Below are positions 6,842 to 13,700 of a DNA stretch of 15,306 nt, one piece after another. This DNA comes from JAVBOJ01 sp031550755 (lineage in GTDB: Bacteria; Bacillota; Clostridia; Oscillospirales; UBA929), in assembly GCA_031550755.1 (NCBI GenBank), contig JAVBOJ010000136.1, positions 1 to 15,306 of the forward strand, read 5' to 3'. Numbering within the stretch: the first letter of the stretch is position 1; each line of letters begins with the position of its first letter. The notes under the pieces were generated by a model. It was not told the origin of the DNA. It searched no databases and was given only the letters and a program-made list of their open reading frames with translations. Made by a program: the position numbers and the translations under genes.

Positions 6842-6917
6842 TGGCACGCCTGGCAGGATTTGAACCTGCGACCTACCGGTTCGTAGCCGGGCACTCTATC
6901 CACTGAGCTACAAGCGC
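6842..6917 (-). tRNA. tRNA-Arg (anticodon ACG)
   Basis: 76 nt including an encoded CCA. Arms fold as expected: acceptor GCGCTTG/CAGGCGT with two G-U pairs, D-stem GCTC/GAGT, anticodon loop CTACGAA (anticodon ACG, normally edited to ICG and reading CGU, CGC and CGA), T-arm GCAGG-TTCAAAT-CCTGC, discriminator G. The outermost anticodon-stem position is a C-U mismatch; the other four pairs are G-C. Confidence 0.97.
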
Positions 6918-6934
6918 ATATTTTTACCTGAGTT

Positions 6935-6963
6935 ATGATATCACATCGCGCTGAAAATTGCAA
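6935..6963 (-). promoter_or_regulatory. Sigma-70-type promoter of tRNA-Arg
   Basis: On the minus strand TTGCAA (6958-6963), a 17-base spacer, and TATCAT (6935-6940). The -10 box ends 17 bases before the mature tRNA, leaving a leader of about 10 nt. Confidence 0.8.
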
Positions 6964-7023
6964 GGGTATTTTTCTCTGCAAGTGAGATACTATCTTCGAC
7001 AATCTTTTTTCGGAGGCGCTTGT

Positions 7024-7458
7024 ATGAAGCTGACCAATCAGGAATACGCCCGGTTCGTGGCCGATCGCGACCCCCAAACGCCTTGGGCGCGCAATCTGCT
7101 TCTCTCATTTTTGGTGGGCGGCGGCATCTGCGCCGTCGGCGAGGGGCTGTTTTGCCTGTGGGAAACATGCGGGCTGGAGCTCGAGCTCGCCAAAACCGCC
7201 ACGCCGGTGGCCCTGGTCTTTTTGGGCGCGCTATTCACCGCGCTGAACATCTACGACAAGCTGGCCGCCTGCGCCGGCGCGGGCACGCTGGTGCCCATCA
7301 CCGGGTTCGCCAACGCCATGGTGTCCCCCGCGATGGAGTTCAAAAGCGAGGGACTGGTCATGGGCATGAGCGCCCGCATGTTCACCGTCGCGGGGCCGGT
7401 CATCGTGTTCGGCGTCGTGGCGGCGGCGCTGTACGGCGTGGTGCTGATGATATTTTGA
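7024..7458 (+). CDS. spoVAC: Stage V sporulation protein AC
   Basis: 144 aa, close to SpoVAC (about 150). The family's landmarks are all present: MKLTNQEYARFV at the start, LLLSFLVGGGICAVGEG (helix 1, about 24-44), ALVFLGALFTALNIYDKLA (helix 2), the strongly conserved GAGTLVPITGFANAMVSPA (86-103), EFKSEGLVMGM, and a final hydrophobic segment (about 118-142). SpoVAC is a membrane protein of the SpoVA channel that moves dipicolinic acid into the forespore and out at germination; it can act as a mechanosensitive channel. The start is the ATG at 7024, with GGAGG 7 bases upstream; the in-frame start at 6958 has no ribosome site and adds unrelated residues. spoVAD and spoVAE, which normally follow directly, are missing: repeats and convergent nadE come next. 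Confidence 0.93.
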   Translation: MKLTNQEYARFVADRDPQTPWARNLLLSFLVGGGICAVGEGLFCLWETCGLELELAKTATPVALVFLGALFTALNIYDKLAACAGAGTLVPITGFANAMVSPAMEFKSEGLVMGMSARMFTVAGPVIVFGVVAAALYGVVLMIF

Positions 7459-7469
7459 CCCCGTTTTCC

Positions 7470-7561
7470 AATCCCCAGTCGGCTCCGCCGACAGCCCCTT
7501 TGGAAAAGGGGCCTTTCCCCTGCCCCCTTTATTAAAGGGGGTGGCCGCAGGCCGGGGGATT
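7470..7561. repeat. Self-complementary intergenic repeat (about 92 bp)
   Basis: The ends pair with each other (AATCCCC 7470-7476 with GGGGATT 7555-7561). Inside lie a series of hairpins: GTCGGC/GCCGAC (7478-7492), CCCCTTT/AAAGGGG (7495-7511), CCCCCTTT/AAAGGGGG (7523-7541) and GGCC/GGCC (7543-7553). The design is that of a short palindromic or non-autonomous repeat such as is scattered between genes in many gut Clostridia. It encodes no protein. Confidence 0.75.
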
Positions 7562-7569
7562 ATAAACGG

Positions 7570-7610
7570 GGGCGTGACTTTCTTTGGTCGTGCGAAAGAA
7601 AGTCACGCCC
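7570..7610. repeat. Long perfect hairpin near the nadE 3' end
   Basis: A perfect 16-bp inverted repeat (7570-7585 with 7595-7610) around a 9-base loop. It has no T run on either strand, so it is not a standard terminator, although it could stop transcription or protect mRNA ends of the convergent spoVAC and nadE. Confidence 0.8.
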
Positions 7611-7624
7611 TCGTCCTACTGGAA

Positions 7625-7644
7625 GCGGGAATGGACATTCCCGC
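7625..7644. repeat. Short perfect hairpin next to the nadE stop codon
   Basis: GCGGGAAT-GGAC-ATTCCCGC, 8-bp perfect stem, immediately after the nadE stop (7645-7647) on the minus strand. No T tract follows. Confidence 0.6.
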
Positions 7645-9528
7645 CTACAAAACAGCCGCCAACGCGTCCAGCTCCGCCAAAATTACGGTCGCGCAGGCGT
7701 CCGACGGGGCGGAAAAGCCCGTGCGCGGCGACAGCGAGACGGGCCCCGTGGCCACACCGTCGGGCATACAGGAGCGCTTGAACTGCGACGCGAAAAACCG
7801 GGTGAAAAACACCCGCATCCAACCCAAAATCTCCGCCGGGGTGTACTGCCCGGCGAAAGCGTGCGCCGCCAGCCGCAAAATCTTCGACGGCGGCGTGCCC
7901 CAGGTCAGGGTGTAGTACAGGAAAAAATCGTGCAGCGCATACGGCCCGATGAGCGCCTCGGTCTGCTGGATCTGCCCCTTGGCGTCGGGCGGCAGCAGCT
8001 CGGGCGATACCGGCGCGTCCAAAATCTCCCGCAGCACCGCCGACAGCGCCGGCGAGCTGTGGTCGGCTACATAGGACACGAGCGTCCGCACCATCGTCTT
8101 GGGCAGCGAAGCGTTGAGCCCGTACATCGACAGATGGTCGCCGCCAAAGGTCGTATATCCCAGCGCCAGCTCCGAGAGGTTGCCGGTGCCGATGACCAGC
8201 CGCCCGTCGCGGTTGGCCAGGTCAAACAAAATTTGCGTCCGCTCGCGCGCCTGCGCGTTTTCAAACACCACATCCTGCTCGTGGTGCTCCAAATCCTCCA
8301 AATGCCGCGATACCGCCGGGCGGATGTCGATCTCCCGCAGGGGCAGCCCCAGCGCCGCGGCGAGGTTTTTGACGTTTTGATACGACCGGTTGCCGGTACC
8401 GAAGCCCGGCATCGTCACGGCCAGAACGTCCTCCGGCGGGCGTCCCATCTGCCGCATGGCGCGCGTGCAGGACAGGGCCGCCAGCGTGGAATCCAGCCCG
8501 CCCGACAAGCCCAGCACAACGCCCGGCGCGCCGGTGTGCAGCAGCCGTTTTTGCAGGGCGTACGCCTGCATGGTGAAAATTTCCTCGCAGCGCTCCTCCG
8601 CCTTTTCGCCCGGCACAAACGGCGTCGCCGATACAGGCCGGGACAGCACGGTCTCCCGCAACGGCAGGTCAAAGCCCACCCGGGTGTAGTCCTGCCCGGT
8701 GACATTGGGCCAGCGCCGGCGGCGGCGGTCGGCCTCCACCCGCTCGAGATCAATTTCGGTGATGAGCAGCTGGGAATCAAACGGTTCGCTGCGGGCCACC
8801 AGTCCGCCGTTTTCGTAGACATACCGCCGGCCGGAGTACACCCGGTCGGTGGTCGATTCGCCGCAGCCGGCCTCGGTATACATCAGGGCGCAGGACAGTC
8901 GCGACGACACGCTTTGCAGCGTGGCGGACAGCCCCGCGCCGCGTCCGGTCTGCTCGGGGTGGGCGGTCATGCCCACAATGAGCGTCGCGCCGGCCAGCGC
9001 GTGCTCGGCCGACGGCGGCTGGGGCGCGCGCATTTCGACGCCGACCTCCAGCCCCAGCGTGAGCGCCGGCACGGTGCGGCAGGAGAACAACAGCCGCGAG
9101 CCGAACGGCGCTTGGCAATCCTCCAAATTGAGGATGGTCGGGTCGCGCGGCGCGGGGACAAAATAACGCCCGTCGCCTGTCGTGTGCGGCACCACACCGA
9201 GCACCGCCCCGTCATACAGCACGGCGGCGCAGTTGTACAGCCGTCCGTCCAGCGGCAGGGGCAGCCCCACGAGGGTCAGCAGCTCCAGTCCGACGCTCTG
9301 CTGCGCCAGAAACAGGAGCCCCTCCACGGCGGCCTCCAAAAGTCCGTACTGAAAAAACAGGTCTCCGCAGGTAGCGCCGGTCAGGCTGAGCTCGGGGAGC
9401 GCCAAAATCGAGGCGCCGGCCTCATGGGCCTGCTGCATGGTGCGCGCGATTTGCCCGGCGTTGTACAAACAGTCCCCCACCCGCAAATCGGGCGCCGCCG
9501 CCGCGACCTTGATCAATCCGTGCTGCAT
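7645..9528 (-). CDS. nadE: NAD+ synthase (two-domain type) with altered glutaminase site
   Basis: 627 aa, slightly short of the usual 640-680 for the glutamine-dependent form. It makes NAD+ from nicotinate adenine dinucleotide and ATP, the last step of NAD synthesis. The N-terminal nitrilase-like glutaminase domain (about 1-290) keeps LPELSLTGATCGDLF with Glu46, but the expected catalytic Lys is His115 (GVVPHT) and the expected catalytic Cys is Gly163 (GLEVGVEMRAPQPPS, where relatives have VEICEDLWVPxPPS). The synthetase domain looks intact: ATP-binding SGGLDST (342-348), MPGFGT (373-378) and GTGNLSELALGYTTFGGDH (447-465). The enzyme may therefore use free ammonia. The ATG at 9528 has GAGG 7 bases upstream and a consensus promoter. 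The stop is TAG. It is monocistronic and convergent with spoVAC. Confidence 0.95.
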   Translation of the reverse strand: MQHGLIKVAAAAPDLRVGDCLYNAGQIARTMQQAHEAGASILALPELSLTGATCGDLFFQYGLLEAAVEGLLFLAQQSVGLELLTLVGLPLPLDGRLYNCAAVLYDGAVLGVVPHTTGDGRYFVPAPRDPTILNLEDCQAPFGSRLLFSCRTVPALTLGLEVGVEMRAPQPPSAEHALAGATLIVGMTAHPEQTGRGAGLSATLQSVSSRLSCALMYTEAGCGESTTDRVYSGRRYVYENGGLVARSEPFDSQLLITEIDLERVEADRRRRRWPNVTGQDYTRVGFDLPLRETVLSRPVSATPFVPGEKAEERCEEIFTMQAYALQKRLLHTGAPGVVLGLSGGLDSTLAALSCTRAMRQMGRPPEDVLAVTMPGFGTGNRSYQNVKNLAAALGLPLREIDIRPAVSRHLEDLEHHEQDVVFENAQARERTQILFDLANRDGRLVIGTGNLSELALGYTTFGGDHLSMYGLNASLPKTMVRTLVSYVADHSSPALSAVLREILDAPVSPELLPPDAKGQIQQTEALIGPYALHDFFLYYTLTWGTPPSKILRLAAHAFAGQYTPAEILGWMRVFFTRFFASQFKRSCMPDGVATGPVSLSPRTGFSAPSDACATVILAELDALAAVL

Positions 9529-9571
9529 AAAACCGCCTCATCTTTTCTATTTTTCGCTGTTTTTCGTGCAA

Positions 9572-9600
9572 ATTGTATCTTTTTTTCTACAAATTGTCAA
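9572..9600 (-). promoter_or_regulatory. Consensus sigma-70 promoter of nadE
   Basis: On the minus strand a perfect TTGACA (9595-9600), 17-base spacer, TACAAT (9572-9577). This is the best promoter in the window. The -35 box touches the end of the MITE at 9601, so sequence upstream of -35 now comes from the element. Confidence 0.88.
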
Positions 9601-9800
9601 GGGAAGCTCTGATTAAATCGGCGCATGCCGGATTGGTGGGGAATTTGTTCTCAATCGAGCCGATTTTCGCGGCAATACTTTGTGTATTAACCCGGGATCC
9701 CCGGCGAATCGAAGATTCGCTGGGGTGGAAGGAAAATCGGTGATAAGTGGGGGCAAATTACACACCGAGACGGCGTGTGAGGATTTATTCAGAGCTTCCC
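9601..9800. mobile_element. MITE-like element, 200 bp
   Basis: Terminal inverted repeats of 19 bp (9601-9619 and 9782-9800, one mismatch), both beginning GGGAAGCTCTG read inward, enclose exactly 200 bp. A second inner inverted repeat (CCGATTTTC 9660-9668 with GAAAATCGG 9731-9739) and a central hairpin (GCGAATC-GAA-GATTCGC) make the whole element foldable. There is no open frame of note, so it must have moved by a transposase supplied elsewhere. The flanks share only AA, so the target duplication is at most 2 bp or has decayed. The parent transposon is not recognised. Confidence 0.85.
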
Positions 9801-10361
9801 AAGTTTAATGAGCGAAAAAACGCAATAATTGATGATGTCCAACAGCTGCGCCGTCAAGTCATCCGCCTCGGCCATTTGCCGCGTCCCCGCCGCGATGTGG
9901 CGGCAGCGCTGCACCTTGATGAGCATCAGGTCGGTGATGGCGCGCAGCTCCATGCTGCGCCACGCGCCGCCGTAGTCGTGATTTTTGGCCTCCATCAGCG
10001 CCCGCGCGGCCTGCGCCGCCTCATCGTACAGGCACGACAGCGTTTCCTGGGAAATTCCGTCCAGCAGCGACGGCTCCTCCATGACCTGCGCGTCGCCGGG
10101 CAGCGCACCGCCGGCCTTCATGCAGCCCATAACGCCATAATTGATGATGCCGAGGTATTCGTCCTCCGGGCGGTCGGTCACGCGCGCCTTGTCGCAGAGC
10201 TCCTCCAGCGTGCGCAGACGGCAAAGCTTGATCCAGATTTGATCCAGCAGCGACGGCCACCGCAGCAGCAAAAACGTCGGGCCGTAGTCCAGCCCCTTGG
10301 AGCAGAACACGGCCTTGGCGCGGCCGATAATCTCCTCAAATTCCCGCACGGGCGCGGTCAT
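9789..10361 (-). CDS. Nmad1/DUF1599 protein with two domain copies
   Basis: 190 aa. It consists of two versions of one unit: DYGPTFLLLRWPSLLDQIWI with KLCRLRTLEE and later GIINYGVM (about 25-80), and DYGGAWRSMELRAITDLMLI with KVQRCRHIA and DIINYCVF (about 129-182). This pattern (DYG, S, D, K, R.R, INY) is that of DUF1599, named nucleotide modification associated domain 1 because related proteins occur near phage DNA-base modification genes; the reaction is not established. Here it is a lone chromosomal gene. The start is the ATG at 10361 with AGAAGG 8 bases upstream; the frame runs on to 10493 only through repeat DNA. The last three codons and the TGA stop lie inside the terminal repeat of the MITE, so the original C-terminus was replaced, probably by only a few residues. 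Confidence 0.88.
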   Translation of the reverse strand: MTAPVREFEEIIGRAKAVFCSKGLDYGPTFLLLRWPSLLDQIWIKLCRLRTLEELCDKARVTDRPEDEYLGIINYGVMGCMKAGGALPGDAQVMEEPSLLDGISQETLSCLYDEAAQAARALMEAKNHDYGGAWRSMELRAITDLMLIKVQRCRHIAAGTRQMAEADDLTAQLLDIINYCVFSLIKLGKL

Positions 10362-10381
10362 GCAACACACCTTCTTTCCAA

Positions 10382-10404
10382 GCGGCGGATCATCATCCCG
10401 CCGC
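10382..10404 (-). promoter_or_regulatory. Hairpin at the 5' end of the Nmad1 transcript
   Basis: GCGGCGG (10382-10388) and CCGCCGC (10398-10404) pair around a 9-base loop. The expected transcription start is at about 10404, so the mRNA would begin with this stem, upstream of the ribosome site. It may stabilise the mRNA, or be an operator. Confidence 0.45.
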
Positions 10405-10410
10405 GTACCC

Positions 10411-10439
10411 AGTATACTATGTCCGCCGTTTTTTTTCAA
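10411..10439 (-). promoter_or_regulatory. Sigma-70-type promoter of the Nmad1 gene
   Basis: On the minus strand TTGAAA (10434-10439), 17-base spacer, TATACT (10411-10416), 49 bases before the ATG. The spacer begins with an A5 run. Confidence 0.8.
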
Positions 10440-10458
10440 GACGGGGAAGAGGCCGGGG

Positions 10459-10499
10459 CTTAGAGTGCAGACAAACCTTCGGTTTGTCTGCACTCTAAG
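10459..10499. repeat. Perfect 19-bp hairpin (hairpin 1 of 4)
   Basis: Arms 10459-10477 and 10481-10499 are perfectly complementary around the loop TTC. No T run follows on either strand. It lies just upstream of the Nmad1 promoter. Confidence 0.85.
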
Positions 10500-10532
10500 A
10501 TTGGCTCACGGCTCTGATGAGCCGCGCAGAGA

Positions 10533-10565
10533 AACGGATCCGGGAAGTGAATTCCCGGATCCGTT
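10533..10565. repeat. Perfect 14-bp hairpin (hairpin 2 of 4)
   Basis: Arms 10533-10546 and 10552-10565 pair perfectly around a 5-base loop. Sequence unrelated to the neighbouring hairpins. Confidence 0.8.
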
Positions 10566-10576
10566 GTGTTTCAATA

Positions 10577-10644
10577 CTTTTGCGGTTTTCGGTCCAGCAA
10601 GAACCCCGCGCATAGCGCGGGGCTCGACACAAAAACCGCAAAAG
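10577..10644. repeat. Nested double hairpin (hairpin 3 of 4)
   Basis: An outer perfect 13-bp stem (CTTTTGCGGTTTT 10577-10589 with 10632-10644) encloses a perfect inner stem CCCCGCGC-ATA-GCGCGGGG (10604-10622). Confidence 0.8.
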
Positions 10645-10670
10645 GAAACGAGAGAACGATGTTGTCATGC

Positions 10671-10706
10671 GTCTGAACCCCGGGGCTTATGCCCCGGGGT
10701 TCAGAC
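10671..10706 (-). repeat. Perfect 16-bp hairpin after the pectinase gene (hairpin 4 of 4)
   Basis: Arms 10671-10686 and 10691-10706 pair perfectly around the loop TTAT. It begins 12 bases past the stop codon of the large enzyme, so it may end or protect that transcript, but it lacks the T run of a classical terminator. Confidence 0.75.
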
Positions 10707-10718
10707 GGGCGGAAGAAA

Positions 10719-13700
10719 TCAGTTGGTCACGTTGATGGTGAGGGATTTCGTGATCTTGGAGCCGTCGGTGGACGTAATCAAGATCATGGTGGTGCCGGCT
10801 TTTACGCCGGTGATCAGGCCGGTGTCGCTGACAGTGGCCACCAGCGGGTTGAGCGGGGTGTATTTGATGTAGGCGGAATTGACGTCGGTGGTCAGCACGA
10901 TCTGGAAGGTCTTGCCTTTTTTGACCGAGATCAGGCTGTTTTTCGGCGTGATCACGGTGCCGACCTTGACGAGCTTACCCACGGCCTCATTGAGGGCGGC
11001 CAGACAGGCGTCCACATCGGCCTGCGGGGCGGTGATGTCTGCGATGACATCGTCGGCCCACGCCAAAATGGGATCCAGCGGGCTCAGGTCGATATACTTC
11101 GCGGGATCCAGCGCACGGGCGACGGCCACGGCGGCAATCAGGGCGGCCTTGTCGGCCTCGACGATGTCGTCATCTCCGCCGGTGCCTCTGGGCTGACCGA
11201 TGTAGAGGTTGTCGAGGTAGGTCGTCCAGCCCGGGGAGCCGGTCCAGCCGGCCATGAAGCGCAGCGAACCGATCTGCTTGTTGTAGTTGACGCCCTCGGC
11301 AAACGGCAGGTTGGCGCGGGAATCCAGCACGGTGCCGGCGGCGTTTTTCACTTCAAAGCTCAGGGTATTGGCCGTGTAGTTGAAGGACACCTTGATCTTG
11401 AACCAGTTGTTGAGCGAGCCGGTCACGCCGGTCAGACGCACGGCGGTGGCGGGCAGGGAGTTGGCGTCGTCGATCTTGTTGCCCAGCATGTAATAGAGCG
11501 AGCCGGCGCTGTTGGTGGTGAAGAAGGTGATGAACTGATTGTCCATGGTAAACGAGCTTCTGCCGAAGGCGGCCTTGGTGCCGTCCTGAATGGCGAGCTG
11601 GCCGCGGTTGGAGGTGGGCTGGCCAATGTACCAGTCAAATTCCACATCCACCTTGTCATAGGCGACTATCCGACCCATGTTGAGCTGGAGGCCGCGCGGG
11701 CCGCCGCCGCTGCCGGCGTATTTGCCGGCCTTGCCGGTGGGCCCGAAGGTCTCGATGGCCTGGCTCAGCGCACCGGTGTAGCTGCCCGACAGGCTGTTGC
11801 CGGTGAGCAGCGTCCACGGGAGCTGGGCGGCGGTGTGCTCCTCAAAGTCCTCCCAGATCATGTCTTTGACGGTGCGCAGCTCGGCGAGAACAGCGTCTGT
11901 AAACTCGGACGCGCCCACGTCGTTGACGGCGCGCACCTTGATGTAATAATTGCGGTTGTCGGTGAGGTCATTGAGCACGGCGTTGGGGGTCTGCACCGTG
12001 GCGGCCAGCGCGTAAGCGCTGTCCGGCTCGGAGGCGAAGCGCAGATAGACCTCATAGGTCTTGGCGCCGGCCACCTTGCCCCACGAGAGGTAAATGGTTC
12101 CGTTTTCAGCCGAGAGAACCTTCAGGTTTTCCGGCGTCACGGGCGGGTCGAGGTTGGGCGACGCGCCCATGAGATACGGTGCCAGCGTGGCGACGTTGTC
12201 ACGGATGCCGTCGCGGATCAGGCGGGCCATTTCGATGGCTCCCTTGACCTGGAAGTGGGTAGCGTCGGCCGAGCCGGTCGGGTAGTTGGGATATTCGCCC
12301 GCCGACAGGTACATAAACAACTCGTCGCGGACGGACGTCGCGGGCCCATAGCCCTCAAAGAACTCGCGCGACATGGCGTTGAGGTCGATCAGCAGGGTGC
12401 TGGTCTCGGCGGCCACGGCCTGCGCGGCGGTCACGTATTCGGGGAAGCTGACGTTGAATTTGCCGGTGCCGGTGTTGACGTCATAGCGGTTGACCAGGGT
12501 CACGATGACCGGGATCGCGCCGCGCTGACGCGCACCGTCGATGTATTTTTTCATGTACAGCTTGTAGTCGGCGGCGGAGACGAAGCGGGTCGGGTTGCCG
12601 CTGGTGGCGTCATTGTGGCCGAACTGGACAAACAGATAGTCGCCCGGCTGAATCTGACGCATGATGGAATCGAAGAAACCGTCGGCGATGAAGCTCTTGG
12701 TGCTGCGGCCGCCGATGGCGAAGTTGGTGACGCGCACTTCCGGCTTGAAGAAGTCGGGCAGCATCTGGCCCCAGCCGGACATCGGATACTGGGTGCCGTT
12801 GGGATTGTAGGTCTGGACGGTCGAGTCGCCGGCGAGATAGACGGTGGGATATTTGTTGGCCTCGCGGGCCGGCAGCGCGTCGATCACCACGGAATACAGC
12901 TGCGGGTCCAGTGCACCGTCGTTGTTGTAGAGGCCGAGGGTGAGCTGGCCGTCCACCACGGCGACGTCAAAGCTGATGGTGCGCTGGGCGTCGTCGGTCG
13001 GATAAATCTTCCGGTTGAGCTCGGCGATGACGCCGGTGTTCGCGCCCACCATGGCGGTCACGCGGTAGTCGCCGTTCGGCAGGTCAACCAGGAAGGCGTC
13101 GTAATTGTACACGTTGACCGTGTAGAAATTCTTGGAGGAATCCAGCGTCTTGCCGGTGAAGCGGACGTAGGACTGATACGGATTCGGGCCGTTGGAGACG
13201 CCCTCCTTGGCCGAGCCCTTTTCAAAGCCATAGCCCTGCGCGGCGGTATAGTTGGTGACCGGGGTCACGGCGGTGTAATCCTGCACCACATCGCCCTCGC
13301 GGGTGAAGTTGAATTTCTTCAGATTGGTGCTCTGCGCTTCGCCGCCCACGACGTAGATATTGGGCTGCTGCGGAATTTCCATGCCGGTGCCGAGGTAATA
13401 GTCCACATTGGGCGGCTGGTTGTACGCCACGTTCTGCCACGCGACGCCCAGGCGGTACTGCGGGTTGTGCATCAGTGTGTAGAGGCGGGTGTCGGTCACG
13501 GCGGTGGTCGAATAGATGCGCATCGCGTCGGATTCCTCGGTGCGCACGAGGATCTCCTCACGCCAGTCGCCGAGGATATCGGCCTGGAGCATGGGGTTGG
13601 CCTTGGTCCCGTTGTTGGTCTGGGTGCCGGTCATGGTCAGCAGGGTGGTCGCCTTGGAGGCCTTCCAATCCCATTTGAAGACGGTGGGCACGCCGACGCC

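Noticed and set aside
6986..6992. Possible forespore sigma-G -10 box (GATACTA) upstream of spoVAC
   Set aside because: The only -35-like match (GTATT at 6966-6970) is 15 bases away, shorter than expected, and one key base of the -10 differs.
7861..9612. A 583-codon plus-strand open frame opposite nadE
   Set aside because: Composition is Arg/Gln/Gly-rich shadow sequence of a high-GC gene; the minus strand encodes a clear NadE.
9601..9800. Intact insertion sequence
   Set aside because: Only 200 bp long and without a transposase frame.
10459..10706. CRISPR array or classical terminators
   Set aside because: The hairpins do not repeat one sequence with spacers, and none has a T run directly after its stem.
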